A stretch of DNA of 64,000 nt from Diogma glabrata (Eukaryota; Arthropoda; Insecta; Diptera; Cylindrotomidae). Below are positions 1-12,960 of the stretch, in pieces. The stretch is taken from contig OY856188.1 in assembly GCA_963693315.1 (NCBI GenBank), positions 195,876,379 through 195,940,378 of the forward strand, given 5' to 3'. The notes beneath the pieces are model-generated. The model saw nothing but the letters and a program-made list of their open reading frames with translations, was not told the origin of the DNA and did no database searches. Both the position numbers and the translations under genes were made by a program. Position 1 is the stretch's first letter; each line of letters starts with the position of its first letter.

Positions 1-980
1 CAAACCTCTTTGATATTGTCAATTGATTGATCGATTAACAAAACTAATATAAATCAACACGATAACGTAAAAACAAACCCCAAACATGAAAATGATGTTT
101 ATGTGACATTTAATTTATTGTAATTGAATGATGTGCTGGATGGTGTTATGTTGATGTGGTCGTGGTTGGTGAAGGTAGTAATTATAAATAAACGCAATTT
201 ATTTGCTACATCATCTGGTATGGATGGTGATGGATGAGTTAGGAATTTATTTTTGTTAAATTTTGAATTTGAATTAAAAAAAATCCCAAACACTAATGAT
301 TAATCTGAACACAATCTTCTAACTTCATTGATAATTACTCCTCTATTTTCTCCAACATTTCCATTTTCCATTCGTGCGCTTCTTTCATAAAACTAATTAT
401 TTTAAAACAATTATTATCTCATAAAATCGACGACTACCTAAGAAAACAAATTAGACATTAATTTCTTCTTTATGTTGTCTAATTAATTTTCATCTTGAAA
501 ACAATTTCAATATAAAACCAAATAAAAAGAAAATCAATTTTCTTTTCGTAATTCCTAAAGATACAAACAGTAAAAAAATTGTTTTCGAATGTTTTATTTC
601 AAAAGCAATAAAATTGACAAACAAGAGTACACTGTGTTGAAAAGGCACAAACAATTTTTCAATTAAATCGAACCCAATTTTCCACTTTAGATTTTTTTTC
701 TCATTCGATTTTTTTGTGTTTTTTTTTGTTTGGATTTTACAGTTTTGTTACCAGGAAGAGATGATAATTAAATATTTCATACATTTTAGCAATGGAAATT
801 GTGATTGCCAGATGATTACCATATTACGGTTAGATTGTTAGAGCCATGCTCGAATTGTGTTATCCTGTTTACGTAGGAAGATCAAAATTTAAACACAAAA
901 TTTGTAGAAATATGAATTTTAAGCTTTCTTGCTTATATTTGTGACAGTTTGATCGCTGTAACGTCAACGTATTTAAATCC
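1..980. other. AT-rich noncoding stretch
   Basis: No open frame with recognisable protein features and no clear repeat structure is visible. Only short homopolymer runs stand out. Confidence 0.5.
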
Positions 981-1432
981 CGGGTAGGAGCAGTCAATAT
1001 TAAACCACGGATCAATTTCGGGCCAGTATTGGCGAGCCAAACCTTGGCTAGTTAGCTTTGTTTCAGTTTGGGCCAGTTGTAAATGCCTACACTGAACCAA
1101 GGTTTAGTTTATTAGATTGCGTGTTATTAACCAGTCTAATGCATTGTAAACATGTGCAGGCCAGGCCATAAAAGCTTTATCTTTATTTTCATATATGTTA
1201 CTCTTTTCACAACCTTTTTCCACACATTTATAGGAGGTCTGGAAAAGAAATTGGTTTGGTAGTCCCGGCCCAAATCTTATTTGCCAGACTTGGCCAAATA
1301 CTGGTTTGCCAGACTTGACCCCAGGACATCATTTCAACCTTGGACCGTTTGAAAATGTTAAGCCTGGCCCAACCCTCAAAATCTGTGGCGCGGGTTTGAC
1401 CTAGGTTTGGCCCTTTAGCCTTTTCTTACCCG
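981..1432. repeat. candidate MITE with CGGGTARGA ends
   Basis: The segment starts CGGGTAGGA and ends TCTTACCCG, an imperfect 9-bp terminal inverted repeat. It is GC-richer than its surroundings and dense in GGCC and CCAAACC motifs arranged as imperfect inverted repeats (around 1020-1110 and 1258-1420). There is no coding potential. No clear target duplication is seen, so the boundaries are tentative. Confidence 0.4.
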
Positions 1433-1765
1433 AGATGCATTATAGTTAAAAAACAGATTTAACGTGAAATTCATTCAAAACTAGCAAATATGCGTCAGAG
1501 CAATATATGCGGTGCAAACTGTAGGGAAAGCAATTGCGGTAACACATTCAAATTAACAATTGATTCCACTTGATATCTCAGTGTAATTTTTGTCTTATTA
1601 TGTTGTGCGTGGCTCTAACATGAAGGCTCAACATTTCTTCAAGAATTTTAAAATTTTCCCAGAAAATACGGTGAAGCGGAAACAAGCCTAGCTGGTCTCC
1701 AGGCCACAGCAACGCAGCAACAAATAAAACTCTTAAGGCTGGTCTCGTTAAATGAAATCTTAACA
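1433..1765 (-). mobile_element. BEL/Pao 3' LTR (outer edge unresolved)
   Basis: Bases 1703-1765 match 13903-13965 in the same orientation. On the minus strand both copies start TGTTAAGATTTC, a typical TG LTR start. Immediately 5' of this edge lies the end of the Pol reading frame (acidic/serine-rich, then GGACGCGGAA), a layout in which the BEL Pol C-terminus runs into a purine-rich tract at the LTR. The outer, left LTR edge could not be placed. A second TGTTAGAGCCACG motif on the minus strand at about 1619 may be another LTR-like start. Confidence 0.55.
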
Positions 1766-1767
1766 TT

Positions 1768-4012
1768 CCGCGTCCGTTGAATCATCTGATTCAACAAATG
1801 GGAGATGTTTAATTTTCAAGATTGGCCTTTTATAGTCTTCTTTGAATGTGTGCACAGTGACAACTTTTACAATACCATCATTGCCAGGAAAAACCCATCT
1901 TGACTGCCATGCCTCCGTCTTTAATAATGACAACGTCATCTATCTTTAAGTTGTAATTCTTCAATTTCCATTTGTTTTTTTTGTAGCGACCCTAGATAAT
2001 CCTTGTGCCAAGTCAACCATAAATGTTGCTACAATTTTTCAATTAATCTGCACCGAGACAATAATGACATTTTTCTTGGATAACCGTTTGTGGAATAGAT
2101 GTTGTTGATCTCCCCAATTAAAAAATGTGACGGCGTAATTGTCTGACCATCAGTCATTGTCTGACCATTGTTGAGTATATTGGCCGAGAATTCAAGATTC
2201 CTTCGATCTAAACCAACAGTGTTTCAAGCTCTTCAAAGGTTAATGATTGTTGTCCTAAACCGTCACAAGAAACCATCACAGTTTAAAAAAAAGATCATTA
2301 AAGCTTGGCGCTGCAGGTGATATCATGTGCCATGCGATGCGATCCTTTACTAGAAAATTAGAAATAAAAGCATTTTTTTTTTTGATAAAAATTCGAACCA
2401 ATCGTGCAATTAGTTCCTAGCGCCGACAAAATTGCTGCCATTATCACTGAATCAGTCAGAACATAAACCACACCGTGCAGTGAACCGTGTTAAGGCTGCA
2501 AGACTTGATTCAGTGTTCATGTTCCCCACTGGCTCTATATGGACAGCTTTGGTACACAGACATACAAAAATAGCCATGTATGATTTTGAAGACGATGACC
2601 TCTTCGATTATGCTCTCTAACCATGATTGGTCCAGCATATTCAACCCCAACATTTGAGAAAGAACATGCTATCGTTACTCTTCCGTCAGGCAGTGAATCC
2701 ATTAACTGTGTGGGAATTGCCGGTTTAAAAACAAATCAAGCATTCATTGATGATTCGTTTTGTCAACTTGTCGATACCTAAGACCCATAAAAATTCTTGA
2801 ATAGAATTCTTCAGAAGTTTTATACCAGCATGAAGTAATTTTCGATGTTTTACTTGCACCAACCTTCTTATTAACTAGCTTTTTCCGGATACGATTATAG
2901 GATGCTTTGCATTGTACTGGTAATTGGAATTTTCTAGACGACCTCTTACTCCCAATAAGTCACCGCTATCAAGAAAGCAGTATTAGCATTTCAGCCTTGT
3001 TGATATCGTCTGGATTAAATGAGATGGTGTCAATTCTTGACCACACAGCTTCAGCTCTTGTAATTACTCTTATTGGGCGGTTTGTGCTTCTAAGGTTCTT
3101 TACATATAGTTTAAACCAACATATATAATTCTTAAAATTCTTGAGTAACTCGAAACCCTTGCCGCTAAAAAAGTGATTAATTTATTTTCGTTACTTAATG
3201 TTAAGAAGCTGCATATTGTGTTTGTTCGTTCTTCAATTAAAGCAGTATGCTATATCGGCAGGATTTTCTGGGGACCTAACATGACGCCATTGATTTCGAG
3301 ACGTGCTTTCCAATATCTCCGACACTCCATTCGCAACATATGTGTTCCATTTACGGGAAAATAGCCATGGTAGCACGATTGTAGAATCAGTTCATGCTGT
3401 GAAGTTTATTTGATATTCCTTTAGCGATTTCTTAACCAAATCAAATAGTTTTAATAGAAGTTGGGCTGCACATAATTCCAATCGTGGAACACAAACTTGT
3501 GTAATTGGTGTAACTTTCGTTTTTGCTGCAATACTGTTACATGTTGTGGTTATTTCATTGCTGATTCTACAACTGCTGATATTACAGCCCGGTATGCTAA
3601 TTCAGAAGCATCAACAAATCCATGCAGTTCAATTTCTTTATAATTTTATTTGTCAACAGCCATCTTGGAATTTGAATTTTGTCTACAAATGGTAGACTTT
3701 GCTTGATAACGATCCATTTCGTGATTTATTCTACCACGGTAGAGTGTCATCCCAACTGAATTCCAATAACTAAAATCTCTGAAAAAATGTTTTTAATCAT
3801 TATTGTTATTGGTGCAACCCAACCAAGAGAGTCGAACAACTTTGAAGGATTCTTCTATCGAAATCTTAAAGAAAATCATATCCCTTTTAGGATTCCAATG
3901 TAATCCGAGTGTTTTGAAATGAGAATCTGGATTTAATTCTAAATTGTTTAGCTCTCGATCCTCTATCGGTAAAGCATTTCGAATTTCTTCGCTGTTGGAC
4001 GACCAATTTTTA
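1768..4012 (-). pseudogene. BEL/Pao pol, 3' half (RT C-terminus, RNase H, integrase), decayed
   Basis: Decayed minus-strand coding block with many stops and frameshifts. In coding order, 3690-4012 reads as the end of the reverse transcriptase (WSSNSEEI, HFKTLGLHWNP, then a degraded LGW motif). The 3370-3680 part reads as RNase H (LHGFVDASELAYRAV, then an RLEL-like motif). The 2600-2710 part is the integrase core (LPDGRVTIACSF, GVEYAGP), with glutamate where the family usually has the first catalytic aspartate. SDNGSNFVGA near 2430 keeps the second aspartate. The 1780-2000 part is the Pol C-terminus with YKRPILKIKHLP and a terminal ESDDSTD. The order matches BEL/Pao Pol. The missing N-terminal half is at 10133-11420, so the element has been split by an insertion. 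Confidence 0.75.
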
Positions 4013-5045
<1,033 letters not shown>

Positions 5046-5734
5046 ATTTCTTGGGCGACAAACAGATTCGGTAAAACATAAAAGTACCAGTTTAATCACA
5101 TAAGATATCGACATAACAGTTAAATTGATTTTCAAAAAGAAACATGTAACATAACCAATAAGAGATTCACAGAAAAATAAAAAGTAATTATGCATGCACA
5201 TACTAGCATGTGGACCTAAATCAAACCTAACTTAACTTGATTCAGTTCGGTGCGACTTGGAAGTTAAATCTGTAATTAATAATTGTGCTTTCTTTTTAGC
5301 TAAATCTTGCAAATATCTTCATATTGACTTAAAAATTCGTTGACAGTTCGCAGAAATCGGAGAGTTTGTTCAATATTCGGATCATGCTGTTGAAAGTAGT
5401 TGCATTATTTATTATCTTCTGGTATAGTGGTTGCAATAAAGAAGTTTTAATTTTGGGTAGAAATACAATTTATCCATTTGTAAGCTGCAAATCTTGAGGA
5501 TGACTGGAGCGGAAAGAAGAACCTTGTCCAGGAAAGAAGAACCTTAAATATTATTTTGATTAAATACTATTTTACTTCTGGTACGTAAGAGTTATGAGAC
5601 TAATCAATGAACAATGTAACTTTAACCCAAGCTTTTGTATTGGCATTCCAATAAATGGAAAGATTTGTTTATTCCTTTTTACCTGGACCCTTCGCCACCT
5701 AAGCCTAATCACTCTTTAATATTGAAAACCTGAT
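5046..5734. other. unclassified AT-rich stretch
   Basis: I see no coding region or repeat structure here. Confidence 0.4.
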
Positions 5735-5846
5735 CAGCAGCTAAATTCTGTAATTGTGAAGCGGTGAAGTGATAAGTTTTAGAATGAACAGAAACTATGG
5801 AATTTTTAACGCTTCACCGCTTCACAGTTACAGAATTTGGCTGCAG
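5735..5846. repeat. small foldback repeat (~35-bp arms)
   Basis: The left arm 5735-5769 and right arm 5812-5846 are near-complementary, with core motifs TGTGAAGCGGTGAAG and CTTCACCGCTTCACA. One arm recurs at 46270-46304, so this is a dispersed family. Confidence 0.65.
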
Positions 5847-5910
5847 GACAGTGAGATGTACCGGAATTAATTTCAGTCAATTTTAGTGGGTACATACTGT
5901 TTTGTATCAA

Positions 5911-6279
5911 ACACCCCGATTACTGAAGTCGTGTCACATCAGGTGACATGACTATAGTCATGTCACGTCGCTTAAAAATTGGTATTATTGAAGTCGATAA
6001 AAACGGTCACGACGAAAACTAAAAATTCTGAAACGAAAAAACTCCAAAACTTACAAAAAACTTACATTTTACGTTCTTCAATTTCACAAAAACAATTAAA
6101 AACGTTTGAAAAAATTATTGTCATATAAAAAATTGAGGCGACTAAAATGTCATTTAAAGTGACATCTGTCGTATAAAATGACTTTTGGCGTAAAAACGAC
6201 TTCAACAATACGAAAATTGATGCGATGTGACTTAATAGTCATTTAAAGTGACATGACTTGCCTTCGGTAATCGGGGTGT
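5911..6279. mobile_element. MITE, 369 bp, ACACCCCGATTAC ends
   Basis: The left end ACACCCCGATTACTGAAG pairs with the right end CTTCGGTAATCGGGGTGT, and complementarity continues through the GTCAC motifs. Just inside the left end lies a perfect 24-bp palindrome (5943-5966, centred on CTATAG). There is no coding capacity. The flanks do not show an unambiguous target duplication, so the superfamily is open. Confidence 0.75.
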
Positions 6280-6282
6280 AAA

Positions 6283-6531
6283 TCAGTAGATGCGCTTTTT
6301 AATTTTAAATTTTTGCAAAATATGCCCGTGTCTAAATATTTCGAACCAACCATGACTTGCAATAAAACTTAAAAGGCATTTTATTTGAGTAGATGGAGTA
6401 GATCTATTTAAGTAGATAGCAACTGTTTCACATTCCAAAAATTTTAAAGTCTTACTAGTTATCATATTGGTACCAATTGGAATACGTCTTTGATATTGGT
6501 CTTCAAGCCATATCATTAATTTATTTTCCAT
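6283..6531 (-). pseudogene. pogo/Tigger transposase N-terminal DNA-binding domain fragment
   Basis: The 82-residue minus-strand frame reads like the CENP-B/Tc5 type helix-turn-helix region of pogo/Tigger transposases: KLMIWLEDQYQRRIPIG, then a TLKFLE segment, then SHGWFEIFRHGHILQKFKI. In the family this domain binds the transposon ends. Similarity appears to continue past a frameshift (SASTD-like) and then stops exactly at the MITE edge at 6279. No DDE domain is present nearby. The assignment rests on recognising the motif pattern. Confidence 0.6.
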
Positions 6532-6536
6532 TGTTT

Positions 6537-7002
6537 TTATTTTTTTTTAAATAAAATGTGTTGTGTAGTAGGAATTACAATATGTATCAAAACAACAAAT
6601 AAAAACTTTTAATCACGGTCACCGCAACAATATGCGCTCAACGATGTTGATGGACGCTAGTTTTTATTGTTTGTGTTCTTTAATTTTTTTTGAATTGATA
6701 AGTAAACAATAAATACAATGATTTAATAAAATATGACAGACCCCAATATTTCATTATAGGATAGAATAAGATATCACTGCTATTGCCAGTGTTGTATAAT
6801 ATCTCACGTTAGCTCGTATGTCAACAGATCGAATTATTTACTTACAAATCAACTATGACCATTGATACACCTATGCATTTTGTATCTAGCTAATAACGTT
6901 CTATTGCTTAAAATAAACTGATTTACATAAAAAATCTCTTACATCAACAAGTATTTACAAAATTTTGCTTTGAACACTCAAAGGCATTTTTTTTACAAGT
7001 TT
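6537..7002. other. unclassified AT-rich stretch
   Basis: I see no coding region, RNA gene or repeat here. Confidence 0.4.
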
Positions 7003-7008
7003 CTTGTT

Positions 7009-8530
7009 ACTTCGGTCTGAAAGACCTAAGTATTACATTCATGAGCTCAAAGTGAAATTCTTACCCCCACTTTTTTTGACATTTCTCGACGTTTTAGGAC
7101 CTCCTGATTCTAAAAAAGCAAAAAAAAAAAAAATGTATGTCTGTCTGCCGGCCGTCCGTCCGGCCGTCCGGCCGTCATTACCTACGCTGCAAGGAAAACC
7201 GCTGGAGGGATTTCAAAAATTTTTTTTCTAAAAATAGGTATACTCAAGGGACAGGTCCGAAAGGGCGCTGTGTTCGATAACTGTACCGGAAATGTGTCAA
7301 AAAAATCATTATGTGTGTCAAAAATAGCAAATTTTCATATTTTTGGCTTAAAAAACGTTCATTTTAAGTGATTACGAGTAGGAACATTAAATTTGGAGAA
7401 ATCTTGATGGTCGGGATTGGTATGTGAGATCAAAAACTAGATTATTGCTTTATAAGTTTGTCAAAAAAAAGTTGTCAAGTGTGTCAAAAGAAAGATTTTT
7501 ATTTATTTTTTTACCTAATTTTTTGGAAAAAAAATAAAATTAATTGTTTGTTTGAAATGAAGTTTTATTATTATTATTGAGAATTATGGCATTATAAGTT
7601 TGTCAAAAAATGTTGTCAAGTGTGTCAAAAGAAAGGCTTTTATTTATTTTTTACCCAATTTTTTCAGAAAAAAATAAAATTAATAGTTTGTATGACATGA
7701 TATTTTATTATTATTATTGAGAATTATGGCATTATAAGTTTGGCAAAAACTAATGTCAAGTGTGTCAAAAAACGTGTGTCTCGTTTTGACACACAAAAAA
7801 CGATTTTATTTATTTTTAGCCAATTTTTTGGAAAAAAAATGTAGCTGTTTTTATGACATAAATGCAATTTATAAATGAAATTGGACATGGAAATTTTTGA
7901 ATTTGTTATAGTTTTTGAAATATTTTTGGAATTTTGGAAAAAGTTTGTATTTTTGATTTTGTAATAATTTTTGCAATATTTTTAGAATTTCGGCCAAAGT
8001 ATTAATTGTTGATTTTGTAAGAATGTTCGGAATATTTTTAGAATTTTGAAAAATTTTTATTTTTTGATTTTATTATAATTTTTGGAATTTTGAAAAAATT
8101 TTCAATTTTTGATTTTGTAATAATTTTTGCAATAATTTTAGAATTTTGGAAAAAGTTTGAATTTTTAAGAATTTTTGAAATATTATTGGAATTTAGAAAA
8201 AAATTAAATATTTGATTTTATTCAAATTTTTGGAATATTTTTGGAATTTTGAAAAAGTTTGATTTTATTTAATTGAACAATATTTTGGAATTTTGATTAT
8301 AATTTACCGGCAACGTATTGATGTTTCGTATTAGTTTTGTAATAAGCTTTTAAACAGATATAAAAAATACTAGTTCTTTAACAAAGAGTTATGTTTGATA
8401 TACATCGCTGCCCAAAACTAAAAACCATGTCCTCATAAAAGTTTTTTGCCGAAAACTATATCGAAATCCTTAACCCAGACCGAAGTCTTGATATCTCAGA
8501 GCTGTGAGATTTCAGCCCCTCCATATTTTT
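7009..8530 (+). mobile_element. Helentron/DINE-1-like non-autonomous element, copy 1
   Basis: Starts ACTTCGGTCTG and carries the reverse complement CAGACCGAAGT at 8479-8489, about 40 bp before its end. A hairpin follows (ATCTCA, 6-nt loop, TGAGAT) and then the terminus TTCAGCCCCTCCATATTTTT. The middle holds ~140-bp tandem units (around 7450, 7590, 7730) with the motif TTGTCAAGTGTGTCAAAA. This subterminal inverted repeat, internal tandem block and 3' stem-loop is the layout of DINE-1/HINE elements mobilised by Helentrons. CTTGTT occurs on both flanks (7003-7008, 8531-8536) and may be chance. A GC-rich GCCGGCCGTCCG patch lies near 7147. Noncoding. Confidence 0.65.
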
Positions 8531-8639
8531 CTTGTTTAAATTACAACCTGTATGTATATGATCATAAGTGGTATACCAGAAGGTTTAATTAAAATAAAGT
8601 AGATATAAGTGCGTGCCAAAATTTGTCTTTTTTTTACAT

Positions 8640-8720
8640 TTTTTTTTTGGAAATTTTGATTTAAAAAACCGTGTAAAGTCGAAAACGTGTTAAATGAGTG
8701 CCGTGTAAAGCGGGGGATAG

Positions 8721-8723
<3 letters not shown>
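8640..8723. repeat. GGGGGATAGGTG-type repeat adjoining (TA)n
   Basis: This is the reversed relative of 4935-5045: CCGTGTAAAG, CGAAAACGTG and a terminal GGGGGATAGGTG directly joined to the TA tract. Confidence 0.6.

Positions 8724-8789
<66 letters not shown>
8724..8789. repeat. (TA)n microsatellite
   Basis: About 66 bp of pure TA between the repeat ending GGATAGGTG and the start of the ~330-bp tandem array. Confidence 0.95.
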
Positions 8790-8792
<3 letters not shown>

Positions 8793-8807
8793 GATATGAG
8801 ATATAAC

Positions 8808-9780
8808 GAAAACGACCGGCACTATCACGGTCGCATTTGTTGAGGTAGATCAAAAAAATTCTGTACTTGTGTTTTCTAATAATATCTTGGAAAAGTTTGT
8901 GAATCAGCAAAATCCGACACGTGGTTAAGAAACTTTTTTCAGAAAAAAATTGATTTTTTAAAACCGTTATAACGGCGATACTAATATTTCAAAAAATTTA
9001 ACAAATTTAGAATTTTTGGAATCTTTTTTATCAATTTGTTTTAAAAATAGACCTCTGCAGTTAGAGGTTCCTGAGTGAGCGGCTCCAACAAAAAAAATTG
9101 CAAAAAAATTTTTTTTTTTTTAACAACCGGCACTCTCACGGTCGCATTTATAAGGCCAGATCAATAAACCTTTTTTTTAAAATGTGCGTTTTATTAATAT
9201 CTTGGACAAGTTCGTAAATCAGCCCAATCCAACACATTGTTAAGAAACTAGAAGCTTTATACTAGAAAAAAACTCTGTTTCTTAGATCCGTTATAATGGC
9301 CGTTTGGATTCTAATATTTTTAAAAACTTCATAAATTTAGAATTTTTGAAGCCTTTTTAATCAGTTTCTTTCAAAAAAAAGACCTCTGCAGTTGGAGGTT
9401 TCTGAGTGAGCGGCTCCAACAACAAAGCTTGTAAAACACAAAATGCGTTTGAATCAAGCGGCGCTCTCACGGTTGCATTTGTAGAGCCAGATCAAAAAAC
9501 CTTTCTTAAAAATGTGTGTTTTATTAATATCTTGGACAAGTTCGTAAATCAGAAAAATCTGACATATGGTTAAGGAACTATAGGCTTTATACTAGAAAAA
9601 AGTGGTTTTTTTAATCCGTTATAACGGCCGTTTGGATTCCAATATTTTTAAAATCTTCATACATTTAGAATTTGTAGAAACATTTTAATCCGTTTCTTAT
9701 AAATATAAACCTCTGCAGTTAGAGGTTTTTGACTTGTTGGCTTCATCAAAAAAGTTTGCAACAATCCCCAACTACAATTT
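8808..9780. repeat. tandem array of ~330-bp units (three copies)
   Basis: Three diverged units share, in order, CGGCACTCTCACGGTCGCAT (8815, 9127, 9460), TTAATATCTTGGACAAGTTC, the palindrome CCGTTATAACGG and ACCTCTGCAGTTAGAGGTT (9051, 9382, 9709). Spacing is about 312-333 bp. There is no coding capacity. It looks like a short satellite block. Confidence 0.8.
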
Positions 9781-10132
9781 CCAAAAACCTTATAACAGTC
9801 AATGTCAACCTTATAACAGTCAAAAAAATAAAAGATTTGAATAGAAGAAATTATTTTTTTTTTCTTAGAAATAAACTATTTTGATATTTTGCAGCAATTG
9901 CACGACATATGATATAGAGTAGGTTTGTGTCATAAATTGTCACACACATGTTCTGTGGTAGATTTGATATTTGTTTGTTGCAAAATTGGATAGATATAAT
10001 TTGGCTTGTAGGTAGCTAATTATCTTTTTAAAATTTGTTCGATATCTGTTTGAAATTAGTTTGTTTTGTGTAAACTAATCTGATACATCAGATTCTACTG
10101 GCACACAAAACTGTCTGATCTCGAAATCTACC
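9781..10132. other. end of the stretch that splits the BEL pol
   Basis: AT-rich with no recognisable gene. It ends with AAATCTACCT, matching the palindrome at the left junction (4014-4040), directly before BEL coding resumes. Confidence 0.4.
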
Positions 10133-11420
10133 TATTTCTAGCGGATATACGTGCCGCTTGGACTTTTTAGTTTGAAACCAGCTTCATGAAACCGTTTTAA
10201 CAATTTCTTTTGAATATTTAATCCGTTTGCAATCTCATTCACTCCGGTTAGAATGTTATCGACGTAAAAGACATTTAGTATAATTTATGCTGTCTCATCC
10301 TGCTCCCTGGCTCCTTCCTCTGCAATTTGTTGCAAAACGCGTGTTGCTATAAGTAGTTCTAAGTGCTAAGTAGTTATATTTCACCGCAGCGTCAAAAACG
10401 TCACTCTTAACCTTGTTATGGTACTGTATTCTTCCATAACACCATGGTGTGGCAGATAACAGTAACTCCCATTTGCATATCAGTTCTTTAACACCACCAT
10501 GTGTTGAGTGCTTTCATATTCCTTCATGAATGATCCATACATACATACATACATTTTTTTGAGTTGATCATCTCTTTCAAATCGACGCTCCATAGTTAAC
10601 AAATGTCGCACTGCTAAATGTCTTGATGTGCCAATATTAATATTCTTCTGTTTGAATGGCAGTTTTACTTTAAAACTTTCATTAATGTTTTTGGAGACAT
10701 TAGAAACAAAATGTTCTTCGCAAGCTAGCTCTTTTGCTGTAAACTGTGGTTTAAACGGCACCTCTTAGGTTTCCTAAAACCTTCTTAATAACGACTCCAA
10801 ATCTGATTTAGCAAAAAATTTCGTACCAGACTCAGCGTCTAATACTTGCTTAAATTGTGCGACTATAACCCAACCGAAAACGGTTGCTTAGGCTTGAACG
10901 ACACCTTCATTATTAAGTATCAGATCTGGTTTAAGGATGTTGAAGAAATGATCAGATCTAATAAGTAGATCAACTTTCCCTGGCATATGGAAGTTTGGAG
11001 CTGCTGAAGTTGATTTGTCTAAATGAGATGTCAATTTCTACCAATGGAAGTTTTGATGTCACGAGTTGCATAACAAAAATTTGTATATGTATTTATACTG
11101 ATACTTTATTACTGCACTGAGAACAAGATTTATCATCCCTGTAGCTACCCCTACAGTTGATGAACCTAATCCATCAATTGGAAGCCTTATCCTTTGCCTC
11201 GGAAAACGTAGCCGTCTTAGGCACGATTCAATGATAATTCATAATTGCGATCCAGAATCGAACAGGCATTTTCACAATATATTCTCACCAATTCCATTTT
11301 TAATATTAACCAACAATGTTGGTAACAAAACGTTTTTAATCTTCTGTGACGTTTGGAAAACTTGACAGTTTTCGACTAGTAAACCATTTGCGTTGTTGTT
11401 ATGCTCGCAGTTTGTAAATA
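10133..11420 (-). pseudogene. BEL/Pao pol, 5' half (protease and RT N-terminus), decayed
   Basis: In coding order on the minus strand: LLPTLLVNIKNG then DSGSQ (near 11255), the retropepsin active site. Next comes the linker with an ATVFGWVIVAQ motif (~10880). Then the BEL RT N-terminus (ACEEHFVSN, VKLPFKQKN, SRHLAVRHLLTMERRF, 10480-10761). Last is the catalytic region YVDNILTG followed by GFKLK (~10150-10290), with asparagine in place of the second aspartate of YVDD. A short CATA repeat lies at 10535-10556. Stops and frameshifts make it non-functional. The protein continues at 4012 and below. Confidence 0.75.
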
Positions 11421-11956
11421 GTAATAAGTAAATACAACTACTCATTCTGCAATAGCTCAATTTTATATCAAACATAAAAATAATCGACGATGCACACTGC
11501 AATAGATAAAATGATCTATTAAACGTAATCAATACACAGACTGCGTAAACGAATTTGCTTTGTAATTTTTTTTATCTGTTACATATTTAACTAAGAAAAA
11601 AATAAAACAGGAATATTAGATCTCTTCTCTTACAATTGTTTTTATACAAAGAATGCTTCAAAACCTCAACAAAAACTAGTTTTTCATTTTGTTAATAGAA
11701 CGAAAGAAAGAGACGGTCTTGCAATGAATCAACTTTTTGTCTCGTTTACTCCTAAGAATGAAATATTATTTATGCTAGCACAATTTAAAAGAGATATTCA
11801 GCTGGATTTTGTTATTAAATCAAAAATTAAAATTAAATTTAAAATCAGTTCGGTTTTTCAAGTCAATTTAAAATGAATAAACATTTTCTTTCCGAGTTGG
11901 TGTTTAATTTTTTAAATCAAGATTTAATAAAAATTTAGAATCAGTTCATCTTTAAT
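11421..11956. other. unclassified stretch, probable BEL gag remnant or flank
   Basis: The position predicts BEL gag, but no zinc knuckle or other Gag motif is recognisable. Confidence 0.3.
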
Positions 11957-12960
11957 AATTTATTATTTATTTATTTATTAAATTAAAATTATATATGCAT
12001 AAGGCCTAGCCTTTTTTGGTGTACATATATGTAGAAATTATTATAAAGAACAATTTGATCAAATTTACATAGTATAATACTAATTCATATAAAGTAAGCT
12101 TACTATAGTTCAATAAACTTAAGTAAACAATTTATTTTATATGGAATTCACTTATAAACAACAAAGACATCATTAAATGTTCCAGTTTTTTTTTTAACTA
12201 TATCCCTTCCATGCAACAAAGAACATCAAAGCACTTTTCCTTAAATCGTTTCAACGATGTAGCAGCCCGTATATCTGGAGAGAGTTTATTGAAAAGAGAC
12301 AACCCAAATGTTCCGGGTTTTTTTTTAACTATATCCCTTCCATGCAACAAAGAACATCAAAGCACTTTTCCTTAAATCGTTTCAACGATGTAGCAGCCCG
12401 TATATCTGGAGAGAGTTTATTGAAAAGAGACAACCCATAAACAAAAAATGATTTATTTTTTGTAGTGGTACGGTTTAATGTAGTGTAACATGGTTTAGTC
12501 TTGAACTACTTCGATGCCTAAGATTTAACTTATCATATAAATAATTAGGGGTTTTGGTGGTAATTAACATATATATTGATAGACACAGAAGGTAATTTAA
12601 ATAGCACTTCAAAGAACAACCAAGGAGAGATGTTTTAAAGCGTGAAAGAGAACAAAAACGAGACAAATGGAAGACATATCGAATGCAAGCATTGAAAGCC
12701 CTATGTAACTTGCAAAATCCTCCTGCGCTAAGGTTACCAAGAAGTGATGAACAATAGGTAAATTGTGGCAGAATTAGTGATTTAAACATTTTTTTCCTAA
12801 GACTAACCGTTGTAAAAGATGAAGACGGCGATAGACTCTGTAGACAAGAATAAACTTTAGAACAAATTGAGGAGACTTGCACATTCCAATTTAATTGTGA
12901 GTCAAAAATAACACCCAGATTCCACGTGCCTTCGTGTCATCGAGTGGTGTGGAATTATTC
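11957..12960 (-). mobile_element. 5'-truncated non-LTR retrotransposon (Jockey/CR1-type) 3' end
   Basis: Minus-strand remnant of a LINE. The C-terminal thumb/tail region of a Jockey/CR1-like ORF2 is legible: NLGVIFDSQLNW (about 12935), KVYSCLQSL, LILPQFTYC, AFNACIRYVFHLSR and LLGCSLKCYLNY (12475-12882). After a frameshift come LFNKLSPDI and SLKRFKEKCFDVL. The left end carries (TAAA/TTTA)n-like repeats at 11957-11990, fitting a LINE 3' tail. All upstream domains (endonuclease, RT palm) are missing. It lies inside the span of the older BEL element. Confidence 0.75.
12180..12436. repeat. 131-bp tandem duplication in the LINE C-terminal region
   Basis: 12180-12305 recurs at 12311-12436 with only a few differences, at a constant offset of 131 bp. 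It duplicates the codons for LFNKLSPDI through KCFDVL plus a poly-A/T junction. The near-identity suggests a recent event. Confidence 0.9.

Noticed and set aside
1578..1766. 62-codon minus-strand frame in the BEL LTR
   Set aside because: It lies within the LTR and shows no protein family features.
7009..8530. Terminal-inverted-repeat DNA transposon with 6-bp target duplication
   Set aside because: CTTGTT flanks this copy, but the nested copy at 52433 shows no such duplication, and one inverted repeat is subterminal. A Helentron-like interpretation fits better.
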